Under the pieces are notes generated by a model, which worked only from the letters and a program-made list of their open reading frames with translations, was not told the DNA's origin and did not search any database. A stretch of 64,000 bases of DNA from Komagataeibacter xylinus (GTDB lineage: Bacteria > Pseudomonadota > Alphaproteobacteria > Acetobacterales > Acetobacteraceae). Below are positions 26,911 to 37,391 of the stretch, piece after piece. Position numbers and translations under genes: made by a program. Position 1 is the stretch's first letter; each line of letters begins with the position of its first letter. The stretch is from contig NZ_CP041348.1 of NCBI RefSeq assembly GCF_009834365.1, forward strand, positions 3,199,001 to 3,263,000. Direction: 5' to 3'.

Positions 26911-26953
26911 AAAAAAGCCGCCTTTTAAAAAAAGGCGGCACCAAAAAACTTTC
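26911..26953. terminator. Hairpin repeat after ureG
   Basis: GCCGCCTTTT (26917-26926) pairs exactly with AAAAGGCGGC (26930-26939) around a three-base loop. On the minus strand it lies 22 bases after the ureG stop, so it is well placed to end the urease transcript. ACCAAAAAACTTT after it is the conserved outer arm of the dispersed repeat. Confidence 0.65.
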
Positions 26954-26974
26954 ATTACTTCAAAGCAAGAGTTG

Positions 26975-27585
<611 letters not shown>

Positions 27586-27589
<4 letters not shown>

Positions 27590-28269
27590 GTTCTGAACAA
27601 CCTCGTTTCCTGGGTTTCGTGATGCATGGCGGCGAGGTCGGCGGCAAAACACGCCCCGCCCACATCGTCCAGCGTCTGGCGCATAGCCTGCCCTGCCGCC
27701 TGCGCCAGCACGGATTCAAGCCGGGCCAGCGCGTGCAGCCCATCGGTCTGGCCCAGCGGCACCAGCCGCACGGCAGCCGACACCAATGCTGCCACTGCCG
27801 CATACCCGCCCGACAGCACAGCCTGCCCCACGGCCACGCCACCACGACGAAACACCAGCCCCTGCACTACAGGCAGCGGCCAGCGCGTGCCCGCCAGCGC
27901 TGCCCTGGGCGGCACGACATTCCACACCGCCGCCGCCCGCAAAAAGGCCTCGCCCTGATACACCGTCTCCTCATACCGCTCGCGCGAGGAGGCTGAGGCA
28001 CAGGCAAAGCGGGCAATCTCGCGCAGGCGGGCATCATCCTCCCCCGCCTGCCATGCCGCATGCACAATGATCAGGTCATTGCCAAGGCTGCCATGGCGCA
28101 GCAACGCGCCAACCCATGCGCACAGGCTTTCCACATCACGCACGTCACCCCGCTCTACCGCCCATTCCAGCCCGTGGCTGTAGGCATACCCCCCCGTGGG
28201 GAAAGCGGGCGACACCCATGAGAGCAGCCGCAGGAAATCCTGCCCGGCCATGCCTGCGGGCTCAGTCAT
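27586..28269 (-). CDS. ureF: Urease accessory protein UreF
   Basis: A 227-residue helical chaperone that works with UreD and UreG in urease activation. The opening [27 protein letters not shown] (read in part) is the UreF hallmark. ATG 28269 overlaps the ureE stop by eight bases; upstream in-frame starts would read through the His-rich end of ureE. Its stop overlaps ureG. Confidence 0.94.
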
Positions 28270-28777
28270 GCGAATGGGCGTGACCACCATGATCATGCGG
28301 GTGGGCATGGTCGTGGTGGTGCTCATGGCCGTGCGCCGCCCCCCGTCCCGCATAGGCCCCGCTTTCGGGGTCAAAGGCCGCCCTGACACGGTGTACATGC
28401 CCGCCAAGGCCCGTGATCATATCGGCAATGACATGGTCATGGCGCACAAGAATGCGCTGCGGCTCAATGGCGGCGGGCAGGTGCCGGTTGCCCAGATGCC
28501 ATGCCAGCCGCAGCAGGTGCAGCGGGTCATGGGCGGTGACTTCCATCAGGTCTTCGGGCAGGGCTTCCACGCGGATGATGCAGCCATCATCAAGCATCAG
28601 CCCATCGCCATCGGCCAGCAGGCGCGCCTGTTCCAGTTCAAGCAGCACGCGCGCCCCCGAGCGCAGGGCGAGCATCATGCGCCTGCGGTGGCGGCCTTCA
28701 TAATCAGCGGCGAACACATCCGAGGCCTCGGCCACGGGCCAGCTTCCCGCTGGCAGGATTTTGGCGACACGGGTCAT
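28262..28777 (-). CDS. ureE: Urease nickel metallochaperone UreE
   Basis: A 171-residue metallochaperone. The N-terminal peptide-binding domain (about 1-70) is followed by the metal-binding domain with LLRLAWHLGNRHLPA. The C-terminal tail (149-171) contains 12 histidines in 23 residues, for nickel storage or buffering. The start overlaps the ureC stop by one base and the stop overlaps ureF. Confidence 0.95.
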   Translation of the reverse strand: MTRVAKILPAGSWPVAEASDVFAADYEGRHRRRMMLALRSGARVLLELEQARLLADGDGLMLDDGCIIRVEALPEDLMEVTAHDPLHLLRLAWHLGNRHLPAAIEPQRILVRHDHVIADMITGLGGHVHRVRAAFDPESGAYAGRGAAHGHEHHHDHAHPHDHGGHAHSHD

Positions 28778-30483
28778 CAGAACAGGAAATACCTCTGGGC
28801 CATGGGCAGGATATCGGCAGGTTCGCAGGTCAGCAGCACGCCATCGGCCCGCACCTCGTAGGTTTCGGGGTCAACCTCGATATGCGGCATGGCATCGTTA
28901 TGGATCATGCTGCGCTTGCCAATGCCGCCGCGCGTGTCCGACACGGCGGAAAGGCCCTTTTGCAGCCCCAGCCTGCGCCCGATATCATCCTCCAGTGCCG
29001 CCTTTGACACGAAGGTGAGGCTGGTATGGGTGCGCGCGCCGCCATAGCCGCCAAACATCATGCGGCCATGCACCGGCTGCGGCGTGGGGATGGAGGCGTT
29101 GGGGTCGCCCATCATGGCATAGGCAATGGCCCCGCCCTTGATGACCAGATCGGGCTTTACGCCAAAGAACCCAGGCTCCCACAACACCAGATCGGCCAGC
29201 TTGCCCACCGCGATAGACCCCACCTCATGCGACAGGCCGTGGGCGATGGCCGGGTTGATGGTGTATTTGGCGATGTAGCGCTTGACGCGGTTGTTGTCAG
29301 CCGCACCATCACCGGGCAATGCGCCACGCTGCTGCTTCATCTTGTGGGCGGTCTGCCATGTACGCAGCGGCACCTCGCCCACCCGGCCCATGGCCTGACT
29401 GTCCGATGACATCATGGACAGCACGCCCATGTCGTGAAAGATGTCCTCCGCCGCGATGGTCTCGCGCCTGATGCGGCTCTCGGCAAACGCGATGTCCTCG
29501 GGCACCCTGGGGTCAAGGTGATGGCAGACCATGAGCATGTCCAGATGCTCATCAAGCGTGTTGCGCGTATAGGGCCGCGTGGGGTTGGTGGAGGACGGCA
29601 GCACGTTGGGCAGCCCCGCAACCCTGATGATGTCGGGCGCATGGCCGCCACCCGCGCCCTCGGTATGGAAGGCATGGATGGTGCGGCCCTCGAAGGCTGC
29701 GATCGTGTCCTCCACAAAGCCGCTTTCGTTCAGCGTATCGGTATGGATCATGACCTGCACGTCCATCCGGTCGGCAACACTGAGGCAGCAGTCAATGGCG
29801 GCGGGGGTGGAGCCCCAGTCCTCATGCAGTTTGAGGCAGCTTGCGCCCGCGCGCACCATTTCCTCCAGCGCCTCGGGGCGCGAGGCATTGCCCTTGCCCG
29901 CAAATGCGAGGTTGACGGGAAAAGCATCGGCCGCCTGCAGCATGCGCGCCAGGTGCCACGGCCCCGGCGTGCAGGTGGTGGCCGCCGTGCCTGTGGCAGG
30001 CCCCGTGCCGCCGCCGAGCATGGTCGTGATGCCCGATGCCAGCGCCTCCTCGATCTGCTGGGGACAGATGAAATGGATATGGCTGTCAATGCCGCCTGCG
30101 GTCAGGATCTTGCCCTCGCCCGCAATGATTTCCGTGCCCGGCCCGATGATGATGTCCACGCCGGGCTGGATATCGGGGTTGCCTGCCTTGCCAATGGCGG
30201 CAATGCGCCCGTCACGCAGCGCGACATCCGCCTTGACGATGCCCCAATGGTCGATGATCAGCGCATTGGTGATGACGGTATCCGCCGCCCCCTGCGCGCG
30301 CGTGGCCTGTGACTGACCCATGCCATCGCGGATGGTCTTGCCGCCGCCAAAGCGCACTTCCTCGCCATAGATGGTGAAGTCCTTTTCCACCGCCACCACA
30401 AGGTTCGTATCGGCCAGCCGCACGCGGTCGCCGGTAGTGGGGCCGAACTGGCCCGCGTAATCATGCCGGGTCAGACGCGTCAT
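28777..30483 (-). CDS. ureC: Urease alpha (catalytic) subunit UreC
   Basis: A 568-residue enzyme, the normal length, which hydrolyses urea to ammonia and carbamate at a dinickel site. The active-site parts are all present: [14 protein letters not shown] (first nickel histidines), [12 protein letters not shown] (carbamylated Lys), [28 protein letters not shown], and the mobile-flap MVCHHLDP. Overlaps of four bases with ureB and one with ureE mark tight coupling. No defect is visible. Confidence 0.98.
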   Translation of the reverse strand: MTRLTRHDYAGQFGPTTGDRVRLADTNLVVAVEKDFTIYGEEVRFGGGKTIRDGMGQSQATRAQGAADTVITNALIIDHWGIVKADVALRDGRIAAIGKAGNPDIQPGVDIIIGPGTEIIAGEGKILTAGGIDSHIHFICPQQIEEALASGITTMLGGGTGPATGTAATTCTPGPWHLARMLQAADAFPVNLAFAGKGNASRPEALEEMVRAGASCLKLHEDWGSTPAAIDCCLSVADRMDVQVMIHTDTLNESGFVEDTIAAFEGRTIHAFHTEGAGGGHAPDIIRVAGLPNVLPSSTNPTRPYTRNTLDEHLDMLMVCHHLDPRVPEDIAFAESRIRRETIAAEDIFHDMGVLSMMSSDSQAMGRVGEVPLRTWQTAHKMKQQRGALPGDGAADNNRVKRYIAKYTINPAIAHGLSHEVGSIAVGKLADLVLWEPGFFGVKPDLVIKGGAIAYAMMGDPNASIPTPQPVHGRMMFGGYGGARTHTSLTFVSKAALEDDIGRRLGLQKGLSAVSDTRGGIGKRSMIHNDAMPHIEVDPETYEVRADGVLLTCEPADILPMAQRYFLF

Positions 30484-30824
30484 GGTTCCACACTCCCCAT
30501 TACATCGCCCCTGAAGCCGATCACGCGCCGCAGGCCGCGCAGCGGCACGAGCGTTACATCACGCTCCTGCCCCGGCTCGAAGCGCACCGCCCCGCCCGAT
30601 GGCACGTCAAGCCGCCAGCCCAGCGCCTGTGCCCGGTCAAAGTGCAAGGCCGGATTGACCTCGCCAAAATGATAATGGCTGCCGACCTGCACGGGGCGGT
30701 CGCCAGTATTGGTTACCCGCAGGGTGCGGCGGGGCTGGCCTGCATTGAGGGTGATTTCGCCCTCATCAGTCAGGATTTCGCCCGGCACGGCGCCTTCGGG
30801 CAGGGGGTCAGCGTATCGGGTCAT
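30480..30824 (-). CDS. ureB: Urease beta subunit UreB
   Basis: A 114-residue structural subunit with the family features [32 protein letters not shown] and [15 protein letters not shown]. The separate beta subunit (not fused to gamma) fits the three-subunit urease of proteobacteria. Its start lies 17 bases inside the end of ureA. Confidence 0.96.
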   Translation of the reverse strand: MTRYADPLPEGAVPGEILTDEGEITLNAGQPRRTLRVTNTGDRPVQVGSHYHFGEVNPALHFDRAQALGWRLDVPSGGAVRFEPGQERDVTLVPLRGLRRVIGFRGDVMGSVEP

Positions 30825-31110
30825 GGACTGTCACCAGTTTCGTGCCATCGGGAAAGGTCGCCTCGACCTGAACATCATGGATCATCTCGGCCACGCCGGG
30901 CATGACCTGCGCGCGGGTCAGCACGTGGCCGCCGCTGGCCATCAGTTCGGCCACACTCAGCCCGTCGCGCGCGCCTTCGACCACATGGTCGGTAATCAGG
31001 GCCACGGCCTCGGGGTAGTTCAGCCGCACGCCGCGCTCCAGCCTGCGGCGGGCGACAATGGCTGCCATGGCAATGAGCAGCTTGTCCTTTTCCCTTGGTG
31101 TCAGCTTCAT
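30808..31110 (-). CDS. ureA: Urease gamma subunit UreA
   Basis: A 100-residue subunit, the standard length. It starts [17 protein letters not shown] and carries [24 protein letters not shown] 31110 is chosen over a longer frame because family members begin exactly here. It follows ureD by 34 bases. Confidence 0.97.
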   Translation of the reverse strand: MKLTPREKDKLLIAMAAIVARRRLERGVRLNYPEAVALITDHVVEGARDGLSVAELMASGGHVLTRAQVMPGVAEMIHDVQVEATFPDGTKLVTVHDPIR

Positions 31111-31144
31111 GTCGTGCTCCGTCTCCTTGCCTGCCTGTGCTGTA

Positions 31145-31978
31145 TCATGACCGCCATGTGGATGGCATGGGCCGCCCGGCCCGCAATGCAGGCAGGATGT
31201 GACGCAAAGCCCCCTCAAGCGCCCAGCCCCCCGCGCCCACGCCGCGCACCACCAGCATGCCGTTCCATGCCGAAGCGGCAAATCCCGCGCATTGCGGTGC
31301 CGCCAGAAGGTCACGCACCGGGGCCAGCAGGTCCATCGCCTGCGGGCTGGCCAGCACCAGCGTTGCCACCGCCCCCTGCCCTGCAGCCATGGCGGGCTGG
31401 GCCAGCAGGGCCGTTACATCGGTGCTTTCCAGCCGCAGCATGTCTTCGAGCAGCAGTTCGCCCTCGCGCCTTATGGTCAGGCGATCGCGCACATGCAGGC
31501 TGGCAAGCTGCTCGCCCGCGCCAAGGCGGCCGAATATCCGGCTTTCAAGAAACAGGAAGGTGGCGGATTGCGCCATATCCACCACCATGTGGCGGCGCAG
31601 GCGGCTGCCATCGAAAAAGATCGTGCCATGGGGCAGCCATTCCAGCCGTGCGCCAGCACCGACATGGCAGGCAACCGTCATTTCCGCCGGACCATCGTCA
31701 GGGCGGGCACGGTAGATCCGCTCGGCGGCCTGCGATGTGACCAGCAGGTCCGTGCCGGGGCCACAGGCCAGCCGCCCGCGGATCTGATCCCCCGCCGCGA
31801 TGCCGCCGGAGATATTGACCGTGGCAGCTTCCAGCCCGTTACCCTGCACGCGCGGAAACAGCAGCCGACAGCAGCCGGCCTGCACCAGATCGGCCATGCG
31901 GGTGCGGAAACCATCGGCCCTGACTTCCAGCCCGAACTGCCCCCTTGCACGCTGAAGTGAGGTTATTCCCGCGTTCAT
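31145..31978 (-). CDS. ureD: Urease accessory protein UreD
   Basis: A 277-residue chaperone that binds apo-urease and recruits UreF and UreG. Conserved segments include [26 protein letters not shown] and [16 protein letters not shown]. It is the first gene of ureDABCEFG; the proposed operator is 54 bases upstream of the ATG. Confidence 0.95.
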   Translation of the reverse strand: MNAGITSLQRARGQFGLEVRADGFRTRMADLVQAGCCRLLFPRVQGNGLEAATVNISGGIAAGDQIRGRLACGPGTDLLVTSQAAERIYRARPDDGPAEMTVACHVGAGARLEWLPHGTIFFDGSRLRRHMVVDMAQSATFLFLESRIFGRLGAGEQLASLHVRDRLTIRREGELLLEDMLRLESTDVTALLAQPAMAAGQGAVATLVLASPQAMDLLAPVRDLLAAPQCAGFAASAWNGMLVVRGVGAGGWALEGALRHILPALRAGRPMPSTWRS

Positions 31979-32031
31979 TTCTGTCCCGACACTATCAGGA
32001 CCATCGTAGCAGCCGGACGGAGTACGTCCAT

Positions 32032-32047
32032 TGCGTAAAATTACGCA
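32032..32047. promoter_or_regulatory. Perfect 7-2-7 inverted repeat before ureD
   Basis: TGCGTAA-AA-TTACGCA is a perfect dyad in the urease promoter region. Followed by TTCC, it also shares the ten bases TACGCATTCC with the urtA/kinase palindrome. See 20671 and 26812 for the related sites. Confidence 0.5.
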
Positions 32048-32139
32048 TTCCCCGCCATGCGCCTGCTTGGGAACATAGGCTTTTGAGCGCTCTGCCTGAT
32101 ACTGCCTTGTAAATAAAGACTACGTTCTTCAAAGCCTGT

Positions 32140-32166
32140 TGAAAAAAGCTTCACCAGAAACTTTTC
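32140..32166. repeat. Fragment of the dispersed hairpin repeat
   Basis: GAAAAAAGCTTCACCAGAAAC followed by TTTTC resembles the AAGCTT arm and outer AAACTTTT arm of the copy at 45921-46000, without the GCCGCC hairpin. It lies just after the ammonia-lyase stop. Confidence 0.4.
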
Positions 32167-32177
32167 TACACGCGGGG

Positions 32178-33155
32178 TCAGTCGGGCTGCGCGGTCTGCA
32201 CCAGTTGACCAAAGCGCGTCATGTCCACATTCCCGCCAGAAACCAGCACGCCGATGCGCCTGCCCTGCCACCGGGGCGCTGCGGCAAGCGCGCCTGCCAC
32301 GCCGAGGCAGCCGGTCGGCTCGACAATAATTTTCATCCGCTCGGCCAGAAGGCGCATGGTTGCAACAAGGGCCGCGTCATCCACCGTGACGATATCGCGC
32401 ACGTACTGGCGCATGAGGGCAAAGGTCAGGGGCGAGATGGCGGTTGTCTGTGCGCCATCGGCAAGGGTATGGGGCACCGGAATCTGCACGATATGCCCTG
32501 CCGCCAATGACTGGCGCGCATCATCGCCCGCTGCCGGTTCCACGCCAATCACCGCGCAGTCCGGCGCTACCGTATTGGCCACGAGTGCACAGCCCGAGGC
32601 CAGCCCGCCGCCGCCAACGGGCACGAACAGCGCATCAAGCGGGCCGGTTTCCTCAAACAGTTCGAGTGCTGCCGTGCCCTGACCGGCTATGATGTCAGGA
32701 TGGTCGAAGGGGGGCAGGACGGTGGCACCACGCTCATTGGCTATGGCGGTGGCGATTGTCTGGCGGTCCTGCGTGTAGCGGTCATAGGGGATCACTTCCG
32801 CGCCATACCCGCGGGTCGCGGCAAGCTTCATGGCCGGGGCATCTTCAGGCATGACGATGGTGGCGGGTATGCCCGCATCCTGCGCGGCACTGGCCACGGC
32901 CTGAGCATGATTGCCCGATGAAAACGCCACCACCCCGCGCTGCCTTACGGCCTGCGGCAGGGCGGCAATGGCATTTGCGGCACCACGAAACTTGAAAGCG
33001 CCGACGCGCTGGAAATTCTCGGCCTTGAAGAACAGCGTCGTGCCGCTCGCACGATCGAAATACCGCGATGTCAGGACCGGCGTACGGTGCGCCCGGCCTT
33101 TGATCCGCGCTGCCGCCGCGACCACATCTGCAAATACCGGTAGTGCGTGCATCAT
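32178..33155 (-). CDS. PLP-dependent ammonia-lyase (threonine dehydratase/hydroxyaspartate dehydratase family)
   Basis: A 325-residue fold-type II PLP enzyme. The PLP lysine is in GAFKFRGAANA, the substrate loop is SSGNHAQA, and the phosphate-binding Gly loop is VPVGGGGLASG. There is no C-terminal ACT regulatory domain, so it is the short, catabolic type. Such enzymes deaminate threonine, serine or threo-3-hydroxyaspartate, or act as serine racemases; SSGNHAQA and the length do not separate these. GGGGGAGAAGGG precedes two consecutive ATG codons (33155, 33152). It lies upstream of the urease operon on the same strand, about 200 bases away, so a separate transcript is likely. Confidence 0.87.
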   Translation of the reverse strand: MMHALPVFADVVAAAARIKGRAHRTPVLTSRYFDRASGTTLFFKAENFQRVGAFKFRGAANAIAALPQAVRQRGVVAFSSGNHAQAVASAAQDAGIPATIVMPEDAPAMKLAATRGYGAEVIPYDRYTQDRQTIATAIANERGATVLPPFDHPDIIAGQGTAALELFEETGPLDALFVPVGGGGLASGCALVANTVAPDCAVIGVEPAAGDDARQSLAAGHIVQIPVPHTLADGAQTTAISPLTFALMRQYVRDIVTVDDAALVATMRLLAERMKIIVEPTGCLGVAGALAAAPRWQGRRIGVLVSGGNVDMTRFGQLVQTAQPD

Positions 33156-33271
33156 CCCTTCTCCCCCAACGTGGCAAGGCCACCAGCATGGCCCGGTTCC
33201 GTTACGGCAGCCAGGGATAATGTCAGGACGACCGCCCCATCGCATGATGGGAGCGGTCGGTGCCTGATGGC

Positions 33272-34645
33272 TCAGGGTGTGTGGACGAGCTTACGGTTCA
33301 GGAATTCCTCAATGCCGAATTCCGAAAGTTCACGGCCATAGCCGGAGTTCTTGATACCGCCAAACGGCAGGTCGGGTGCCGTGCCTGTCACGCTGTTGAT
33401 GAAGACCATGCCCGTATCGATTCTGGCGGCCACGCGGCGGCCACGTTCCACGTCGCTGGTCTGGATGGAGCCGCCAAGACCGTATGGCGAATCATTGGCC
33501 AGTGTTACGGCTTCATCCTCGCTGCCCACCGAGTAGATGATGGCGACGGGACCAAAGATTTCCTGATAGAAAATCGGGTTGTCCTTGGTCACATTGGTCA
33601 GGATCGCGGCCTTCATGAAGAAGCCCTCGCGCTCGATGCGCCTGCCGCCCACAACGAGGCTTGCCCCGTGCGCCACGGCCTTTTCCACCTGTGCCACGGC
33701 ATGTTCCATCGCCACCTGGCTGCTCATCGGGCCATGGGTCACGCCCTGCTCGAGCGGGTCGCCGTATTTGAAGTCATTGATCGCGACCTTCAGGCGCGAG
33801 GTGAATTCCTCAACGAGCGACTTGTGCACGATCATGCGCTTGGCCGCCGTGCAGACCTGACCGTTATTGGACATGCGCGCCTGCACCGCAAGCGGGATGA
33901 CCGTGTCGAGATCGGCATCATCAAGCACGATAAAGGCATCCGACCCGCCGAGTTCCATCGTGCTTTTCTTGAGCGCGCGGCCTGCCTGGCCAGCCACGGC
34001 GCTGCCGGCGCGTTCGCTGCCGGTCAGTGCCACGCCACGGATTTCGGGGCGTTCGATCAGCTTTTCCGACTGGTCATTGGTGATGAACAGGTTGGTATAG
34101 GCCCCAGCAGGCGCACCGGCTTCACGGAACAGCGCCTCGAACGCCTCGGCGCATTGCGGCACGCCCGGCGCGTGCTTGACCATGACGACATTGCCCGCCA
34201 TCAGGTTCGGCGCTGCCACGCGGGCAAGCTGATAGTAAGGGAAGTTCCACGGTTCCACGCAGTAGATGATGCCCAGCGGCTCGCTGGTTACACTGGCATG
34301 ACCCTGCGACACCGGCAGTTCGCGCGGGGCGAGGAAGGTCTCGGCCTTCTCGGCATAATAGGCCAGAATATCGGCTGAGAGGGAGATCTCGGCGATGGCC
34401 TCGGGCAGGATCTTGCCCATTTCGATGGAAATCAGACGCGCATGCTTTTCCTTGTCGCGGCGCAGGATCTCGGCAGCCTTGAGCATGATGTCACGACGCT
34501 GGGCAATGGTGCGGCGGCGCCAGTCATTCTCCCAGAACGTATGGGCGGTATCGAGCCGGGCCAGCATTTCCTTGTCATCATGCAGGTCAAAGACCTTTTC
34601 CGTCTGGCCGGTGGCGGGATTAATGGTGCGGTAGGGACTACTCAT
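33272..34645 (-). CDS. NAD(P)-dependent aldehyde dehydrogenase, succinate-semialdehyde type
   Basis: A 457-residue aldehyde dehydrogenase with the catalytic set present: PWNFPYYQ (Asn), MELGGSDAF (general base Glu) and NNGQVCTA (nucleophilic Cys). The C-terminal GGIKNSGYGRELSEFG is typical of the GabD/AldA-like group that oxidises succinate semialdehyde and similar substrates. The next gene downstream is the ammonia-lyase, 116 bases away on the same strand. The exact substrate is not determined. Confidence 0.9.
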   Translation of the reverse strand: MSSPYRTINPATGQTEKVFDLHDDKEMLARLDTAHTFWENDWRRRTIAQRRDIMLKAAEILRRDKEKHARLISIEMGKILPEAIAEISLSADILAYYAEKAETFLAPRELPVSQGHASVTSEPLGIIYCVEPWNFPYYQLARVAAPNLMAGNVVMVKHAPGVPQCAEAFEALFREAGAPAGAYTNLFITNDQSEKLIERPEIRGVALTGSERAGSAVAGQAGRALKKSTMELGGSDAFIVLDDADLDTVIPLAVQARMSNNGQVCTAAKRMIVHKSLVEEFTSRLKVAINDFKYGDPLEQGVTHGPMSSQVAMEHAVAQVEKAVAHGASLVVGGRRIEREGFFMKAAILTNVTKDNPIFYQEIFGPVAIIYSVGSEDEAVTLANDSPYGLGGSIQTSDVERGRRVAARIDTGMVFINSVTGTAPDLPFGGIKNSGYGRELSEFGIEEFLNRKLVHTP

Positions 34646-35076
34646 CTCGTCATATCCTTAACAAGCTGCGGGCATGGATGGCTTTATAGCCGGGCAAGGG
34701 TTGGTGTTGTGTAAACGCGCCAACGGGTTGCCGCTCATTGGTTGCAGATTGCGCCATGCCCTGCGTGTTGATGCAATGCTCCCTGTATCGTGACTATATT
34801 CCGCCGTAGCGTGTCAATGTCCGCACCCGGCAGGGCAGACCTGCGCTCACGCAGATGAGGACAGGCTGGAATGGCTGGTTTCAGGGGGCGAGGCACGTGC
34901 TTGCAGGCTGCATGGGACAGGACTGCATCACAAGAGTTTGACTGTGGGGCAAGATCAGCGCGTGCTCCTACTACTCTGTTACGGTAAATCGCTGACTAGT
35001 GGCTTGGGGAAAGCAGAATGACCGCTATGAAGCCGCAAAAGGTGACAATCTGCCGTCCTTGTAGCAATGATGACCT
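34646..35076. other. Intergenic region at the edge of a lower-G+C insert
   Basis: No gene is supported in these 431 bases. The part next to the aldehyde dehydrogenase probably holds its promoter. From about 34900 the composition falls towards that of the following genes. No tRNA, direct repeat or integrase that would mark an attachment site was seen. Confidence 0.4.
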
Positions 35077-35643
35077 ATGACCGATGCTGTAGAATCTGGA
35101 GTACCTTATCCGAGCGATGTCGCAGGCCCTATTGATGAGTGGTCCAGAGTTGTTTACACGGCCCTTCACACTTGGCCCATTGCCCGAGACGGTGAATGGA
35201 CGCGCTGGGAGCCCGGCTATCTTTTGCTCACGATCAAGCGCGTAGATGGCCGCGAGATAGAACCCATTGCGCTTTATACTGCTGACGAAGAGTTGACAGT
35301 CAGCTTCGGATACTGGGAGACACACAACCCGGCTCCATACGAGCTTTGGAATGCTGAAGCAGATATTATCGCAGAACACGCCAAGTTGCTCGTCGCGCAA
35401 TGGCTAAATGGAGAAATACGCACAGCTGTTGTTACCGATAGGAAAGGAGATTGGTGCAGGACCACTACAATCGAGCAGGGAGAACTTACGCCTCAGTTGG
35501 AGGCCGCTGCGCGATGGTTACGTGATTTCCATCCGGAGAAGGTGGAAGTTCGCACACCGGTAAAAGGCGACTGGAAGATTTACCCCGTTGATCCAAACTG
35601 GCTAAAACTGCCTGTGCTCTCGCTTGATCGGCTTCAGGGATAA
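35077..35643 (+). CDS. Unknown protein in a lower-G+C segment
   Basis: A 188-residue soluble-looking protein with no signal peptide or membrane segment. It is rich in Trp, Glu and Thr (for example WTRWEPGYLLLTIKRVDGRE). I do not recognise a family. The G+C content is close to 50 percent in the part I counted, well below its surroundings, pointing to recent acquisition. The length without stops at that composition, and a regular coding pattern, support a real gene. Confidence 0.5.
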   Translation: MTDAVESGVPYPSDVAGPIDEWSRVVYTALHTWPIARDGEWTRWEPGYLLLTIKRVDGREIEPIALYTADEELTVSFGYWETHNPAPYELWNAEADIIAEHAKLLVAQWLNGEIRTAVVTDRKGDWCRTTTIEQGELTPQLEAAARWLRDFHPEKVEVRTPVKGDWKIYPVDPNWLKLPVLSLDRLQG

Positions 35644-35810
35644 ACAACGTCAACGTCTGCCGTGAGGCGACTGCCGCCTGTCTGATTTCCGTAAAAAATG
35701 AAAAAACACACTGTAACCTATGTCTGGTCGAGTATGTTTTCTAACAGTCTTATGCGAAGGGTAGATATGGAACTGGTATCGTGTTTGGATAGAGAGATAC
35801 GCAGTTTTTA

Positions 35811-37142
35811 ATGCAGGGCGGGAACAGACTATTGGCATCGGGCTTCAGAATACCGGTTTCCGTCTTCGTGGCAGTCTGGACAGTTTGTCTTGCGATGCCT
35901 GTTTCGCCCGCTCACGCCGATTGCCAGTCCCTGCACATTCCGCCGCCGCCTACTGCCAATACAACACATCCCCTGTCACCGTTCTTTATTGATCTTTCGG
36001 CACTGACGACTGACAATATGCCGCCCCGGCGTGATCCGCATAACCCGCACTATCCACCTGCACACGATCTGCCCGACAGAACTGTGCCGTCGGACACAGC
36101 CAATGGCAATTTCGTGCTGGGACCGACCCATCCGTTTGCACCCGAGTTTGCCATGACGGCAAATGTGCCTTCCGGACGGATTGTATCCTTCGCCATGGAG
36201 TCCGGACACAGTGTCCTGTTCAATCCTGGCATTGTACGTGACGACCCCGATAACTGTCCTAACGGCGCGATCTATACGTCTCGTTCCGCTCCCGGAGATC
36301 CATCCAACCTGCGGCTGGCAGAAAGCCATTCGGGTCCATGGATGCGACAGGTGGATGTGTATGTACCCGTTCAGTACAAACCAGGTACCAAAGCTCCGTT
36401 TCTTGTTTTCGGCGATGGCGGGGCGGATGGTATTTATCCCGGTCGTGACCTGTTCGCAGTCCTGGATGTGCTGATCGCCAGTCATCGGCTCCCTCCCCTG
36501 ATCGCGATTGGTATCGGTTCTGGCGGACAGGATGCGCAGGGTAGCGAGCGTGGACGGGAATATGACACGGTGTCAGGCACTTATGCTGAATGGGTTGAGC
36601 GTGAGGTCCTGCCGCTGGTACAGCAGCATGCGGACGTTGCTCTGACCCATGATCCTGACGGTCGTGCAACGATGGGTGTCAGTTCAAGTGGCGGCGCGGC
36701 ATTTGGTATGGCATGGTTCCATCCGGAACTGTACCATCGTGTGCTGGCCTATTCTCCTACGCTGACGAACCAGCAATGGCCACATGCTGATGCCATGCCG
36801 GGTGGGGCATGGCAGTATCATTCACCATGGGCAGGCAACCCGACAGCAACAGGCAGTCAGCCCGGTGCGGCCCTTATACCCAATGCCCCGCGCAAGCCGA
36901 TCCGCTTCTGGTTCGCGGCAGGGGACAAGGATCTGTTCTATCCTGCTCCGGCCATGCCCGATGGCATGCATGACTGGGTACTGGCCAGTGAAAACATGGC
37001 CCGTGTGCTGGCCGAAAAAGAATATGACTACCAGTTCGTTCTGTCGCGTAACGCCGGTCATGTGGACGGTCCTACAATTGAACAGACATTGCCCGAAGCC
37101 CTGTTATGGCTATGGCAGAACTACAAACCTCAAGGAAACTGA
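35811..37142 (+). CDS. Secreted esterase of the enterochelin-esterase-like family
   Basis: The 443-residue protein begins with a signal peptide (VSVFVAVWTVCLAMPVSPAHA-D). The alpha/beta-hydrolase domain covers roughly 180-440: VDVYVPVQYKPGTKAPFLVFGDGG, an oxyanion-type HG-like GDGGADG, the nucleophile elbow GVSSSGG, the acid region WFAAGDKDLF and the late histidine NAGHVDG. The family includes carbohydrate acetyl/feruloyl esterases and ferric-siderophore esterases; export suggests an extracellular or periplasmic ester. Neighbours give no clear substrate. Confidence 0.75.
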   Translation: MQGGNRLLASGFRIPVSVFVAVWTVCLAMPVSPAHADCQSLHIPPPPTANTTHPLSPFFIDLSALTTDNMPPRRDPHNPHYPPAHDLPDRTVPSDTANGNFVLGPTHPFAPEFAMTANVPSGRIVSFAMESGHSVLFNPGIVRDDPDNCPNGAIYTSRSAPGDPSNLRLAESHSGPWMRQVDVYVPVQYKPGTKAPFLVFGDGGADGIYPGRDLFAVLDVLIASHRLPPLIAIGIGSGGQDAQGSERGREYDTVSGTYAEWVEREVLPLVQQHADVALTHDPDGRATMGVSSSGGAAFGMAWFHPELYHRVLAYSPTLTNQQWPHADAMPGGAWQYHSPWAGNPTATGSQPGAALIPNAPRKPIRFWFAAGDKDLFYPAPAMPDGMHDWVLASENMARVLAEKEYDYQFVLSRNAGHVDGPTIEQTLPEALLWLWQNYKPQGN

Positions 37143-37391
37143 TCCTGGATATCTCAATGAGGTTTGGGCATCTGGATTGGCACCCGTTCCGCTTTGGAAG
37201 CGTCCGCATTTGGAAACATTGGCAAGGCATTCCCACGTCTGAGATGCAGCCGACTATCGCCTGTCCGCTTGTTCCATCAAACGGAAAATTCGTTCCGTTC
37301 CAAGGGACGAAAAGCTGCACGGCAGAGAGGTTATCGAAAGATAGCCTGTGTGGTAGGGTTCTGCTTCAGGAAACAGGGATTTTTCTTAAGC

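Noticed and set aside
31979..32177. Sigma-54 promoter before ureD
   Set aside because: I saw no convincing TGGCAC-N5-TTGC element, so nitrogen control through NtrC is not claimed.
34900..35076. Possible tRNA or attachment site at the edge of the low-G+C insert
   Set aside because: No cloverleaf or T-loop sequence could be made, and no matching direct repeat was found at the other edge.
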